Part shown: positions 1-12,252 of the stretch, piece by piece
How the letters are laid out: each line of letters starts with the position of its first letter
How positions within the stretch are numbered: position 1 is the stretch's first letter
Origin: Beroe forskalii
Taxonomy: Eukaryota; Ctenophora; Nuda; Beroida; Beroidae
Assembly (NCBI GenBank): GCA_011033025.1
Contig: WFMF01000054.1
Location: forward strand, 372,001-436,000
Direction of reading: 5' to 3'
DNA: 64,000 nucleotides
Program-made: the position numbers and the translations under genes
Notes under the pieces: generated by a model
The model's database searches: none
Told to the model about the DNA's origin: nothing
The model's input: the letters and a program-made list of their open reading frames with translations, nothing else

Positions 1-430
1 TTTCCAAATTATAGGTCAAAACTGAAACGAGTGAGATGTACCAAGTATCTTGAGATGAGACCGGTCAAAGTATGTTCTACTAAGGCGGAATTGCTTAATA
101 GGCTATATGGGAAATTGGTTTGAGCCTATTTTGGTGCTGTGATGACGTCATCAAAATCGCGTAAAACCACTAAAATAACGTATTTTGCGATAAAACGCTA
201 TTTTGCACTACTTTGAACATCTCTAACTCAGAGTGTTTTCATCGGATAATGTTTTACGTCGATATTTTGCTTTTAGATCTCGAGATTTAGCTATAAAAAT
301 AGTTTCAAGGTGATCGGTCGAAAAATGTCGTCATGTGAAGCCTCTAAAAATTGAGATGCAAAATGGTTGAAATTGCGTTTATTACGAAAAATTGTACTGT
401 AGTCCTATTCTGTGATATGATAGTGAACTG
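1..430. other. no recognised feature
   Basis: I see no convincing open frame, inverted repeat or tandem repeat in this AT-rich stretch. Confidence 0.5.
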
Positions 431-490
431 ATAATGGTTTCTCCATGCCTCGCAGTGAATAGGGATGGGAAATATACGACAGTTTAGTAA

Positions 491-815
491 AGCACGTGAG
501 TTCACGCGGACGTTTTGTAGAAATTAGGGGATTTGAAGAAATTGATATTTACACGGGATTTTCGACATGATCACGTTGAAATGAGTTTAAATACGACTAA
601 TACACGTGAAATTAGATCTGGTTGCTACATTTCAGCACGTGAGTTCACACGGACCTTTTGTAGAAATAAGGGGATTCGAAGAAATTGATATTTACACGAG
701 ATTTTCGACTTGATTATGTTGAAAGGAGTTCAAATACGACTTATGCACTTGAAATTAGATCTGGTTGCTATATTTTAGCACGTGAGTTCACGTGGACGAT
801 TTGTAGAAATTAGAA
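491..815. repeat. 143-bp tandem repeat, about 2.3 copies
   Basis: The unit begins AGCACGTGAGTTCAC at 491, 634 and 777, so the period is exactly 143 bp. Each unit carries the same internal blocks (GTAGAAAT, GAAATTGATATTTACACG, GAAATTAGATCTGGTTGC) with scattered substitutions. The third copy is partial. Confidence 0.85.
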
Positions 816-879
816 AAATATATCAATTCTAGTAATTCCAAGTTAGAATAACGTAGTTTGGGACTTCGTCTGGTTAAGT

Positions 880-990
880 TGCGTGGGTTAAACTCGCGTG
901 TGGGCTAGTAACGTGGGTTCGGACTACGTGAGGGCAAGTTACGTGGGTCCAAACTGCCTTTGGGCAAGTAACATGGGTTCAAACTACATA
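880..990. repeat. short degenerate tandem repeat (~30 bp unit)
   Basis: Successive units of the form ACGTGGGTTCRAACTRCGT...GGGCAAGT recur every 29-33 bp. The copies are imperfect. Confidence 0.6.
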
Positions 991-1006
991 CATCTGTCAA
1001 GATATC

Positions 1007-1149
1007 ACCACCAAAACCGTTGGACGGTTGGTCTAGTAACCCCCCGCGGGTTTGGATGTGACAACGGAACCTGAAAAGAGACAAAATGGGCTGATCACAT
1101 CCAAACCAGCGGGGGGTTACTAGACCAACCGTCCAACGGTTTTGGTGGT
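1007..1149. mobile_element. 143-bp foldback (hairpin) element
   Basis: Two nearly perfect ~56-bp inverted arms begin ACCACCAAAACCGTTGG and end at TTTGGATGTGA. They surround a ~30-bp loop. I saw one internal mismatch (GCGGG versus GCTGG). No target-site duplication is obvious. This is a MITE-like foldback; the family is unassigned. Confidence 0.8.
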
Positions 1150-1470
1150 TCTTAACCTAAAGAATCCCTGAAATAGGTACTAAAACATAAAACCAAGAAA
1201 CCCAGAAACCGTGTCCACAATACTGATAAAACCACGTTTTAACACTAATTACCCACAAGTGAACACCTGCTTCCCTGTACGTCTAATTCTGATTAAGCTA
1301 TTGTGTACACACGATCCGGATCTGACCCACTACTTCCCAATCCCTGATCATTATTCTTACTTATCATGACTGTTTAAAATGCGCTTAAAATATCACTCAG
1401 CCTTATGATAACGCTTAACTAGTCAATGACCAGTCGGTCCCATTACATCACAAATGCACTCAAAGTTCAT

Positions 1471-2695
1471 AAGTCATATGTCAGTCAAGTCAGTCAAGTC
1501 AGTCAAGTCAGTCAAGTCAGTCAAGTCAGTCAAGTCAGTCAAGTCAGTCAAGTCAGTCAAGTCAGTCAAGTCAGTCAAGTCAGTCAAGTCAGTCAAGTCA
1601 GTCAAGTCAGTCAAGTCAGTCAAGTCAGTCAAGTCAGTCAAGTCAGTCAAGTCAGTCAAGTCAGTCAAGTCAGTCAAGTCAGTCAAGTCAGTCAAGTCAG
1701 TCAAGTCAGTCAAGTCAGTCAAGTCAGTCAAGTCAGTCAAGTCAGTCAAGTCAGTCAAGTCAGTCAAGTCAGTCAAGTCAGTCAAGTCAGTCAAGTCAGT
1801 CAAGTCAGTCAAGTCAGTCAAGTCAGTCAAGTCAGTCAAGTCAGTCAAGTCAGTCAAGTCAGTCAAGTCAGTCAAGTCAGTCAAGTCAGTCAAGTCAGTC
1901 AAGTCAGTCAAGTCAGTCAAGTCAGTCAAGTCAGTCAAGTCAAGTCAGTCAAGTCAGTCAAGTCAGTCAAGTCAGTCAAGTCAGTCAAGTCAGTCAAGTC
2001 AGTCAAGTCAGTCAAGTCAGTCAAGTCAGTCAAGTCAGTCAAGTCAGTCAAGTCAGTCAAGTCAGTCAAGTCAGTCAAGTCAGTCAAGTCAGTCAAGTCA
2101 GTCAAGTCAGTCAAGTCAGTCAAGTCAGTCAAGTCAGTCAAGTCAGTCAAGTCAGTCAAGTCAGTCAAGTCAGTCAAGTCAGTCAAGTCAGTCAAGTCAG
2201 TCAAGTCAGTCAAGTCAGTCAAGTCAGTCAGTCAGTCAAGTCAGTCAAGTCAGTCAAGTCAGTCAAGTCAGTCAAGTCAGTCAAGTCAGTCAAGTCAGTC
2301 AAGTCAGTCAAGTCAGTCAAGTCAGTCAAGTCAGTCAAGTCAGTCAAGTCAGTCAAGTCAGTCAAGTCAGTCAAGTCAGTCAAGTCAGTCAAGTCAGTCA
2401 GTCAAGTCGTCAGTCAAGTCAGTCAAGTCAGTCAAGTCAGTCAAGTCAGTCAAGTCAGTCAAGTCAGTCAAGTCAGTCAAGTCAGTCAAGTCAGTCAAGT
2501 CAGTCAAGTCAGTCAAGTCAGTCAAGTCAGTCAAGTCAGTCAAGTCAGTCAAGTCAGTCAAGTCAGTCAAGTCAGTCAAGTCAGTCAAGTCAGTCAAGTC
2601 AGTCAAGTCAGTCAAGTCAGTCAAGTCAGTCAAGTCAGTCAAGTCAGTCAAGTCAGTCAAGTCAGTCAAGTCAGTCAAGTCAGTCAAGTCAGTCA
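1471..2695. repeat. 9-bp minisatellite (TCAGTCAAG)n, ~1.2 kb
   Basis: There are about 135 near-perfect copies, with occasional insertions or losses that shift the frame (near 1938, 2228, 2400). The unit length is 9 and has no stop in three plus frames and one minus frame, so long Ser/Val/Lys, Ser/Gln/Val or Leu/Thr/Asp periodic ORFs (up to 508 codons) appear. I treat these as artefacts, not genes. The same array lies at 27119-27801 and 34351-35309 in opposite orientation. Confidence 0.95.
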
Positions 2696-2726
2696 AAAAA
2701 CTAATGTTTGAATTTTTGTTGCAGTC

Positions 2727-2880
2727 ATGTCGCAGGTGTGCTGTCGCAGGTGTGTCGCAGGTGTGTCGCAGGTCAGTCGCAGGTGTGTGCAGGCAGGTCA
2801 GTGTCAGTGGATGTGTGTCGCAGGTGTGTCGCAGGTATGTCGCAGGTGTGTCGCAGGTATGTCGCAGGTGTGTCGTCGAA
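2727..2880. repeat. 11-bp minisatellite (GTGTCGCAGGT)n
   Basis: Variants of GTGTCGCAGGT and TATGTCGCAGGT run in tandem next to the 9-bp array. Equivalent arrays in reverse complement lie at about 26888-27020 and 34128-34330 in the other two unit copies. Confidence 0.85.
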
Positions 2881-3375
2881 ATTCACTCGTACGACCGTAT
2901 TCTTAGAGCATTTTTGATAATTGTTAACATTGACGAATCCAAATTAAGCTAAAACTATCTTCATAGTTGATCGATATGATCTTTTTATATCCAGCGATCA
3001 TTTTAAAGGCAATATAATTGAGGATTGTACGAATGTCTTCGTAATATGTTTCGAATATTATTTATTCATTTTATTTCAAACCTATTTACTTCGCATATTG
3101 AGTCAAAAATATTTATAGTTAATTTTGTGCGACTGCGAGACACAGTCACTCCTTGCAGATCTGTCTTTTCTGTGGACAGAAACGAAAACTCGTCTGGCTG
3201 CGTCACATATACGTGTTCCCTTATCAGTGCAGCATTCTCAGCCATGGTAATGACGTCACTTAATGTTAATACTCAATTATGCTTATAGCATCAGGCAATA
3301 TTGCAAAAATCACGTTGATCAACGTTCGAGTCATGACGTATAGGTATTGGAAGAACTGACTTATATTTCACATTA

Positions 3376-3947
3376 GGGGGTGCACACACGTGGCTTACAA
3401 GCCATGGACTATAAGCCATGGCTTATAAGCTACGTGTGTGCTGTCGATAACTTACCCATGGACTATTATCCATACGTGTGTCTTGGGTGAAAGTATCGAC
3501 TATACTCTACAAAAGAAATGTGGAGATTTTATCCCATGAAAAATAGCCGGTCTTAAATGTTGTAATTGGTATTACAATCCAATATTATTTATTTGTGTGT
3601 CTTGTAGACTATAGTCAAACATACATAATTCCGAGAAAAGTTGTATACATTAACGAGACACAATCAGAACGCTGTATCATGCGTGTCATTAACCAATCAA
3701 AAGCTAGAAAAGCGATAGTGTGTTTCCGATATTTCCTGTGTTGTGTTACGATCAGAGCATCCAAGAGGTATCAGTCAAATTGCATCAATCAATTTCTATT
3801 CGGGGACTCAGAAGAAACTGCTTTGCAGTTTGTTACAATAACGTGTGTTGACAATAGTCTACAAGACACACGTAGGATATATTCCAAAAATCACGTTGAT
3901 CAGTGACGTAGACTGTATTTGAAGAACTTATAATTATATTTCAGCCC
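3376..3947. mobile_element. PIF/Harbinger-like MITE, copy 1 (right end altered)
   Basis: The left end GGGGGTGCACACACGTGG follows TTA (3373-3375). The right arm copy lacks this block and shows the undisturbed sequence CACATTATATAAATT. The body matches 37185-37778, with GGCTTATAAGCCATGG palindromes and GTAGACTATAGTC. The last ~65 bp are instead a diverged duplicate of the left flank (3303-3375), so the normal right terminus is lost. Confidence 0.75.
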
Positions 3948-5800
3948 TATATAAATTTACTGTTTATCGTGTGATAATGAGGCCCCACCGACCATGACCT
4001 CTTGCTATCATAACAGAGGCATGTGGAGAAAATGCACAAAATTCTTCGAATCATCGAACGCAGACTTATGGGATATTGTTTATTCTATTATTATGATTAG
4101 AAGACAGATCATTGTCTCACAGACAATCCATCAAAGAGAAACATGTCTAGAAATTCGAAGGCTGTGATTGGCTATCCAATCTCACGCATGATTTTTGGAG
4201 CAGGGAGCTCTCACATCGCTGTTTACCTTGTTTCTAAATCTGCTCGATCGCAAGTTCAGTAGTAAGCGCGTGCGATATACGGCAGCGCACGCGTGTTTCT
4301 TTCACTTCGCTTGTAGACTCTGCTATCGTATGCTTCCAATATTGTAAAGTGATTGCAATCTAACAATGATATGCCATATTTATGAATGATCATTTATCTT
4401 TTAACCCATATAATTTGAGTGATATTTTGCCACTCCACTGTTTATACATGTGCTCAATCACAATGCTTCGAAATGCTGATCGAAAGCAACAGGTCAAAAA
4501 GTAGGTTGAAAGGGTACTTTAGGTTGAAAGGGATTGCAATAACGATCCTTCAAGTTCATAGCAATTGGCAATTGAATATCATGGTTTCAATCTTCAAGAG
4601 AGATGAGGAAAAGATAGTTCTTGTAGTGAATACCATCCAAACTTTGGCTACGAGAATACTCTATACATCTCTAAGTCTACGTGTGATCCTTTTCACCTAC
4701 AATTTTCGACGTACCTTTCGACGTGTTGCTTATAACTTCAAGGCGTTGCTTTCGACCTAAAATGAAGACCAATATGTTTAGATATTGCATTTATGAATCA
4801 ATGAACAACTTATTTTCTAGAGATTATATGTCTACAATCTACATGACAGACAAGAGAGGAGATGTCAGCTACAACAAGGCAGCTCTAGAGCCGACTGCTA
4901 AATAGCTAACTGGTAAGTCAATAGAAGTCAGATAAAAATGATTGTAGGTACCTACCTAAAACTAAAACCTAAACCTCGTTGATCACCTGTCTTCATTTAC
5001 AATTACTAAAATATGCGAAATATAATGTTATTAAACTTTATTAGGTACCTACCTACCTTGTCGGCAGCTGAGGATGCTGTGATTTCATATGATATTATTA
5101 ATTTATTATGCTATTATGATCATTTTGCTAACTGAGTGTGGTGACTGCATGGATCTCAGGTGGCCGACATCGTTCATGCTGATCGCAGTGTTAATGGACT
5201 TCATGGAGGAAGCAACACGGTTATAACAGCTCAACGTCCATCAATCTGCAGTTAACATCATCATGTAGTCACATCGAGTGTTGGTGCCCTTACTCATAGT
5301 TATTATACTGACGATTAAATGTGTTAAGTAATACTATATTAGTACATTAAGCTATTAGGTCCACATACTGCTCTTTTTAGCATATGAAAATCCATTGGAC
5401 ATGATCATATTAGGATCTCGATTGGACACCATATAACGTTTATCGGTTAAATCGTTCAGTGAATCCAAGAATCCATTTTTTAACTTCAAATGTTGTGTTC
5501 AATGGACAAGAAGAAATTGTGATTGAGCATATTCCGATATTTAAATACTGAATGGATCTATCGATTTAATATCCAATGGGTACAATCACCGTAAAACTCG
5601 TTCATAATAGCATAATTGACAGGGCTGGAATAAATTTTGTATTTTTGTCTGATGGATCCATATAATTTCCATTGGATTTGGATTCATGTCTATATAATCC
5701 ATCGAAAAATAACGTATTAAGATTATTGGAAATTAATTTTAAGATTTTAAACCTGAAGGAATTGTACCAATACATCATTTTCGATGGATATGTAAATCGA

Positions 5801-5957
5801 TGATCCATTGGACATGTTCAGTGGAGTCCAATGAACATGTCCAATGGGTCATCGAACGGCAGACAGGTCACAGGACGTGAGAAATTGTTAATCTTTTCAA
5901 TGAATCCATTGAAAAGCATTAACAATTTCTCACATCCTGTGACCTCTCTGCCGTTCG
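5801..5957. repeat. two adjacent palindromes in unit copy A
   Basis: The first palindrome (5801-5851) has arms around TCCATTGGACATGTTCA. The second (5853-5957) has arms reading CGAACGGCAGACAGGTCAC and continuing through GAAATTGTTAATC. A third inverted pair (CTTCCGGACTTTTCCCA) lies at about 6260-6362. All are repeated in the right arm at about 29800-30360. Confidence 0.8.
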
Positions 5958-6854
5958 ATCATTAAAGAGTGAGATGGAGAGCGAGACATTTTTTCAATCT
6001 TCAATGTTACAAATTGATGGTTTGACGATAAATTTGACAACTGATTGCTTTATAATTATTGTTACCTTATTTTGATATTTAATGATGATCAAATTGGAGT
6101 CTAACTCTACATTTTGTTAATATCTCAAACTCTATCATCAATACCTAGTAGCTGCAGTGTAACCTAACACCCAGCCGTATACACAGAGCGCAGGATTCTG
6201 CCGCGTAACATATGAAACTGACGTGTGAAGTAGCGACCAATTAACTTTAACGCCGATTCTTTCAAACTTCCGGACTTTTCCCAAGAAAGTGGCTTGGACC
6301 ACCTTTTAGAGGAAAGTTCAAACTTCATCGCAGTATATCTCGCTTCTCTGGGAAAAGTCCGGAAAATGTAAAAATTTTGAGTTGAAAATTGCCAATATTT
6401 GCTTATTCATAACTCAGCTCCATATTGGATTCAGAAGTTGAACAAAGCACCATGACAATCAATTAACCTTCATCTTTTCAATGCTGGCTACAGAGTACCA
6501 CCAAGCCAGCATATAATTGTCCTAACCAGGACCCTGGTTTCTTAAGGGGGGAGGGGGGGTTCACCCCTCAAATTTTGGAAAACACGAATTTGAGCTATGA
6601 GTTGGCCAGGGCGTGTACCAACATTTTGGCGGTGGTTTCGAGTCCATAGGTCCAACATTGCCCATGTAAGGCCTCGGAGCAAAAATGGCGTCCAAAATTC
6701 GAAATTTTAACGGAAGCAGATGGAGCTTAGCTTTTACTTGCATTCGATTTGTCTCGAAGAGCTGATCATTTTAGTGTATTTGTTTGTCAAAATCGGATGA
6801 AAAATGGCCAAGTTATGGCCTTGCAAAGCGCATGTGCCAAAGTGGCAGTTGGCC

Positions 6855-7410
6855 CGGGGGGGGATCAGGGACTAAGTGCAAGACACGAGGCCGGGGTGGG
6901 TGGTGTTTGGCCCTTGGCGAAATCACTTAGTCCACTGTACTAACTGAGGTGGTCACCTTATGGGAAAATCATAATCACTTAGTCCAAATAGCATATTTTT
7001 CCATATTTGGGCACTTTTTGCCAGATGACGTCATAATTTTGGGGTGGGTCCCCACAAATTGTATTAAATTTCAGTTAGTACACGGGACAAACTGCTCATT
7101 TTGGGGTGGGTCCCTACAAAACATGACAAATTTCAGTTAGTACATGGGACAATCTGCAGCGTTTTATGCTCATTTAATAAGCATTTAGGGGTGGGTACCT
7201 TCAAATAGTGACAAATATCAGTTAGTACAGGGGACAATCTGCCGCTTGGATAGGTTTTTATGCTAATTTTGGGGTGGGTCACTACAAATAGTGCCAAATA
7301 TCACTTAGTTCATGGGATTATCTGAAGGGGTGGTGGGTGGTATTTCAAAATTGGGCAAAAAATCACTTAGTACCCCTCGTGTCTTGCACTTAATCCATGA
7401 TCCCCCCCCG
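6855..7410. mobile_element. 556-bp TIR element with degenerate internal tandem repeats
   Basis: The left end CGGGGGGGGATCAGGG...CTAAGTGCAAGACACGAGG is the reverse complement of the right end (CCTCGTGTCTTGCACTTA...GATCCCCCCCCG). The flanks carry the 7-bp duplication GTTGGCC (6848-6854 and 7411-7417), which defines both ends exactly. The interior has four degenerate ~70-80-bp units with TTTTGGGGTGGGTCCC...CAGTTAGTACA.GGGACAA. There is no coding capacity. The superfamily is unassigned. Confidence 0.88.
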
Positions 7411-7575
7411 GTTGGCCTATTTTGGACCTAAAGGTGGCCAGATTGGCCACATTTTTGGAGATATGAGCTTTAAACTTGCTATGCCCATCATTTAGGTCAA
7501 AATTGATGGGCAAACCAATCAATAAGTGAATTGGACATTATTTGGCCGTTTTAGCCCATAAAAACCTTCAAGAAT

Positions 7576-7820
<245 letters not shown>

Positions 7821-8463
7821 TCTGGTAATAATGCAACTGATTGCGTTATTGTTTGTCTCAAATCACGATCATGTACCGTACTATTTCAGTAGGGTTCTTT
7901 GGGATTCATTGATCATCAGTGTCGTCATCATCTTTGAAGTTAGTTCAGACGTTAAACTTTAAAGCTTCAAATTGTAAACATAAAATGAAACTACTTTTTG
8001 AAATGGACTTGTAAAATCTTTCGCCCTTCTTTAGGTGGGGGCTTTTCAAACAGTCAAACGTAGTAAATTATGATACAATTGAAATGAATCCACGTGAGCT
8101 CCAACCTGCTCCTTTATCAAAATCTTTTTTCGAAACTGTTAAATTTGAAATTCACTGATCCAAAACGGGCGAAATTAGTTCAACAGGTAAATGTGAGTAA
8201 GTTGCACTAATTAATTGGAAAATTAGCGTACTTTAATTAACTGTCCGTCGCATATTTTCTAAGAATTATAAGCATGGAGTTATGAATTATTGAATCAGTA
8301 TTTAACTTTCTTAAATCACGCTTTAACTGTGCGAAAATTCAATATTCTATTATCCTGTTTTAATTCCTAATTACCTATTAATTGCACAGATTAAATCGCT
8401 AATTCACGTCATAATCATTGCAGGTATCCGCGTTCACCGGTGTACCCGTTCTCAACTTAATGG

Positions 8464-9000
8464 TTAAACTTTTGTAGAGGTCAGCTGAAGTGGGGGTGAA
8501 GTGCGATCGAGTGTGAGCTGGTTCACTGTGTTCCTAGCTCTGTACGGACCGTCCTCGTCCTTTTTTCTGGTCAAAAAGTCCTCTCGTTTCTTCCACAACT
8601 GTTCCGAAATATTTTCTTGGTGTTTGACTTCTTCTTCCCACATTCGCTTGATTTCCTCTATGGTACATTCATCAAGTCCCTGACTCACTGCTTGCTCTGT
8701 AACGACTTGGTCAAGTTCGGCAGTTTTACGTTCATGACGTGCTGCGTAGTGTCTCATTAGGGATATATCTTCTCTATATCTCAAGTCCGCCTGATTGGCT
8801 TTCTGCTCTATCAATACTGCAGTATCACTAGCATTGATTTTGGGTCGGTACTTGAGAGGGAGGTAATCTGGATTATCTGTTATCCAGTTTGTGTAGAGTC
8901 GGGACTTCTTCAAATTCTGGATGTATTTCCAGTAGCTCTTCTTACGAGCATTCATTGAGTCAGACCAGACTGCAATTCTCCGATTTGAACGTCCTGGCAT
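8464..9000 (-). CDS. 178-aa charged protein, probably retroelement-associated
   Basis: The open frame begins with ATG (MPGRSNRRIAVWSD) immediately beside an (AT)n tract. It encodes a basic N-terminus followed by a highly charged helical region rich in Glu, Arg and Lys (roughly residues 70-160). A segment NPDYLPLKYRPK around residue 43 resembles, from memory, a recurring motif in repeat-encoded proteins of marine invertebrates; that is recollection, not a search result. It lies 0.6 kb downstream of a LINE-ORF1-like frame on the same strand, so the two may be parts of one element separated by microsatellite expansion. No catalytic motif is visible. A host gene exon is the alternative. Confidence 0.5.
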   Translation of the reverse strand: MPGRSNRRIAVWSDSMNARKKSYWKYIQNLKKSRLYTNWITDNPDYLPLKYRPKINASDTAVLIEQKANQADLRYREDISLMRHYAARHERKTAELDQVVTEQAVSQGLDECTIEEIKRMWEEEVKHQENISEQLWKKREDFLTRKKDEDGPYRARNTVNQLTLDRTSPPLQLTSTKV

Positions 9001-9005
9001 TGCGG

Positions 9006-9333
<328 letters not shown>

Positions 9334-9586
9334 TACTCTGAATGCCTTGATCAAAGGCTCCGCCTAAACGTGCGGTAATGAAAACAGATCAGAGAGATCT
9401 AACAAAAAGCAGATACCCTTCAAACTTCAAATACTGCTCTATGACACATAGTCAGACTGTTCGTTGTTAGGTATGTCAACTATGATGATCACTCATGAAT
9501 TAACATCATCAGATACCATTTTGCTGATCTAATTTAAAACTTTAATATATAAACCATTAAATATATTAGTCCTGAGTTATAAACTT

Positions 9587-10552
9587 TTAATTACAGTCTG
9601 AGCTTTCTATTTCAGACTCAGAGGTAATATGCCTTTTAACAGGGGGTTTCTTCAAGTGAGGTGGCCTCCACTGAGGTTTCTTTTCAGATGAAGTCCCCTG
9701 GTCAGATGACACCACTTCTCCTTCATCTTCCTCTGCATGGCAAATTTCACCCTTTCTTATTAGAAACTTTTTTCCTGGGTTTTCAGCAATTTTTCTCTTC
9801 AACTCCTGAACCAGTTTACGTCTCTCAGCACGTTCTTCTGGGCTTTTGTCTAAGCCAATGAATACAGTTCCATATCTTGAGTGTCCCTTAAGATTCTTGG
9901 CCACTTTCAGTACCTCAAATACAGTTTCTCTTTTTTCCAATGTTACACGGATTGGTCTTTTTTCTGCAGTTCTACCAAATCGAACAGCTTCATACTTTGG
10001 TTTCACACCAATTGTTTCAAATATCTGAGCCACCTTATTCTCCATAGTTTCATTTGGTTCTTCTGACACACCAAACAGTATCAAGTTCCTGTCCCTGTCT
10101 TCAGTTCCACTCTTTACAATATCTTTAACAGCAGTCTTGATATTTCTGATTGTCAGTGTCTGTCCAGCATCCTTCTTCACTGCATCACTATAGCTCTTCA
10201 TCTCAGTTTTAATTGTGTCCTTGAGCTTATTATCAACCATAGATTGAAACCTATTGATCTGCTCTGTTTTACTAGACAGTAACTCCTCTTGCAACTGTAT
10301 GATTTTGTTTCCTGCAACATTACTCATCTTATGACTTGACTCAATTTCTCCTGAAGCTTTTCTTAGCAGATCTATACAGCATTCATTTCTTTTCATTGCT
10401 TCCATGATGAAATTAGCCATCTCTTCTTTATCTAGCTTTTGCTTTAACTGTGCAATATTCACATCTTTATTTTTAAACATTCCAGTAATTTTTTGAATGT
10501 GACCCATAGATAAAGCTATCTCTGATTGAACTGATTCAAAGAAAGAACCCAT
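9587..10552 (-). CDS. 321-aa LINE ORF1-like protein (coiled coil plus RRM-like domain)
   Basis: An uninterrupted frame opens at ATG (MGSFFESVQSEIAL) and ends in DCN before a stop. Residues ~1-120 are heptad-rich and Glu/Lys-rich, consistent with a coiled coil. Residues ~150-245 look like the non-LTR ORF1 RRM fold: DRNLILFGVSEE (strand 1 region), then VRFGRTAEKRPIRVTL, then SPEERAERRKLVQELKRK and the C-terminal FLIRKGEI. The tail is basic and Pro-rich (PPHLKKPPVKR). In known LINEs such proteins bind element RNA as multimers. No reverse transcriptase follows in the window, so an autonomous element is not complete here. The frame is intact, which suggests fairly recent activity or a domesticated copy. 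Confidence 0.6.
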   Translation of the reverse strand: MGSFFESVQSEIALSMGHIQKITGMFKNKDVNIAQLKQKLDKEEMANFIMEAMKRNECCIDLLRKASGEIESSHKMSNVAGNKIIQLQEELLSSKTEQINRFQSMVDNKLKDTIKTEMKSYSDAVKKDAGQTLTIRNIKTAVKDIVKSGTEDRDRNLILFGVSEEPNETMENKVAQIFETIGVKPKYEAVRFGRTAEKRPIRVTLEKRETVFEVLKVAKNLKGHSRYGTVFIGLDKSPEERAERRKLVQELKRKIAENPGKKFLIRKGEICHAEEDEGEVVSSDQGTSSEKKPQWRPPHLKKPPVKRHITSESEIESSDCN

Positions 10553-10913
10553 GCTCCAAAATAACTAGAATCAAAGGTAACAAACCACAGAAAGTGCTGC
10601 TGTATGAGATGAGGTTGATCCGTGATTCTTGCTCTGTTGCTGTATCACTTTCACTTTCTCCCCTTAGGGGGCGTCATTGGACATACGTCTACCTACTCAA
10701 ATTTGATTGTAATTAGTAGTGTTGTTAAGTTTAAAATCACTAAATCACTTATATCTCAGTTTGCGATTTTGCCCAAATGGACTTTACATTTTTCGATTCT
10801 AGTCAGACATTTTTCAATGTTTCTGCATGAAATTTTCAGAATCGCTTTGAAACTTAATTTCGCACTTATGTTATTGACCAGAATTTTGAGTTAGGCCTCC
10901 AAAATAATTTTTT

Positions 10914-10965
10914 GGCCATCAGACTATTGGAGCAAAAATCCCTGGGGATTTTTGCTCTGATGGCC
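10914..10965. repeat. hairpin palindrome
   Basis: GGCCATCAGA...GAGCAAAAATCCC pairs with GGGATTTTTGCTC...TGATGGCC around a 2-4-base centre. Confidence 0.75.
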
Positions 10966-10966
10966 G

Positions 10967-11585
10967 ATTTTTTAAAACTTGAGATTAAACTAAGTTAAGA
11001 ATAAACTGGTGTCAGAGCGACCTGATTAAGTGATTAATATGCCAGATTGACATGGGAAATTCTGTGTTTTTCAGTGTTGGTAAGTTTCTTATAAATTTCT
11101 GGCCAAGCTTATTATGACAGTGAAGTGTGAAGTCTGCTTTTTTCATATTTTTGCTTGAAAATGTTGGTGCAATTATGCATATATGGCATACCTATATTAA
11201 AGTATTACTGTAATTATGAATTTATGTAAAGCAAAACCAAAGCTAGAAACCAATATTGAAATATCTGTTACACGTGACCATAATTTACCCCCATCATGGC
11301 TTTCCTACAGACAATGCTTGGGGGAAAACAATAGGTATAGTATTGGCAAAATTGAATACAGTACCATGGGCATGAACTTATTATCACACCTAATCACCAA
11401 CATATAATTTAAATAATTTTGAGGGAATGAAACTGTTAATGAAGTTGAAATCAGGTATTCAACTTACTGTAAACTTGCAGTCTTTAGAATCAGTTTCACC
11501 AACTGTAACTTGTGCTCCATCAGCCATACTGGAGGTAAATAGAAGTTACATCAATGTTTGAATGAATGAAACTAGACTAAACTTG
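10967..11585. other. no recognised feature
   Basis: AT-rich sequence with only short ORFs (up to 63 codons) that show no domain or splice context. Confidence 0.5.
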
Positions 11586-11803
11586 GCGTAATAAGTATTG
11601 GCGGACTACTTCACACAATTGAAATTTTGGGACTTCCCTGGGGCAGTGTCTGAAGCACCTTCCAACTTGAAACTTTCAGTACATGGAATGTCGTCTCCAC
11701 GCTCTGTGTACTGAAAGTTTCAAGTTGATGGGTGCTTCTGATGCTGCCCCAGTTGGGTATAAAGTTTTGGTGATGTCATGTTATTGGCCAATACTTATTG
11801 TGC
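11586..11803. mobile_element. 218-bp foldback element
   Basis: The outer ends GCGTAATAAGTATTGGC and GCCAATACTTATTGTGC are inverted. The inner arms TGAAGCACC...CAACTTGAAACTTTCAGTACA (11651-11692) and their complement (11706-11739) also pair, as do CTGGGGCAG and CTGCCCCAG. A short AT microsatellite follows at 11808-11840. Confidence 0.75.
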
Positions 11804-12252
11804 TGAGTATATATATATATATTATATATATATATATATGGAAGCATATGTATTCCAAAATATTCTTAAATAAAAGACAAAATAATCTTTTTAAAGCAGG
11901 TGAAGGATAAAATGAAATAAATATCTGATACTGGGAGGGGGCAACACTATTTTAGGTCATTGATTCTAAGGGCCATTTGCCAAATTTTGATAATTTGATA
12001 TGTGGGAGACCTAAATTAGCCTAGAAATTTTCTCATAGATCAGAACTTTAATGACACATAAACACAATACCATTACTCCCTTTACCCTGGGCCTTGGTAC
12101 CAGGGTGCTGGATTTGCAAGACATCCCAGGCACAGGATCTCCTGCTACAGGCAATCATAGTCACTGAGGCTACTGTGGATGGCACACAGTACCTCCCCAG
12201 GGAGACCAGTGTCCCAGGAGCATACTGGGATTGTTTACAGAATTAAATTACA

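Larger units (their letters stand above)
1308..6477 (+). repeat. left arm of a giant inverted repeat (unit copy A)
   Basis: From CACACGATCC (1308) to CATCTTT (6477) the sequence is the reverse complement of 29684-35482, with high identity by eye across the whole length. Part of it recurs a third time in two pieces (21099-22633 and 26643-27801). The unit holds, in order, a 9-bp minisatellite, an 11-bp minisatellite, a non-coding central region with only short ORFs, and a palindrome-rich end. Relative to the right arm this copy carries an extra MITE (3376-3947) and lacks the LTR element and the telomere-motif insert. No transposase or polymerase is visible, so it is either a segmental duplication or a large non-autonomous element. 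Confidence 0.9.

Noticed and set aside
1426-2952. Long ORFs of up to 508 codons across the 9-bp arrays
   Set aside because: The periodic peptides follow directly from a stop-free unit of 9 bp; several frames are open at once and there is no gene context.
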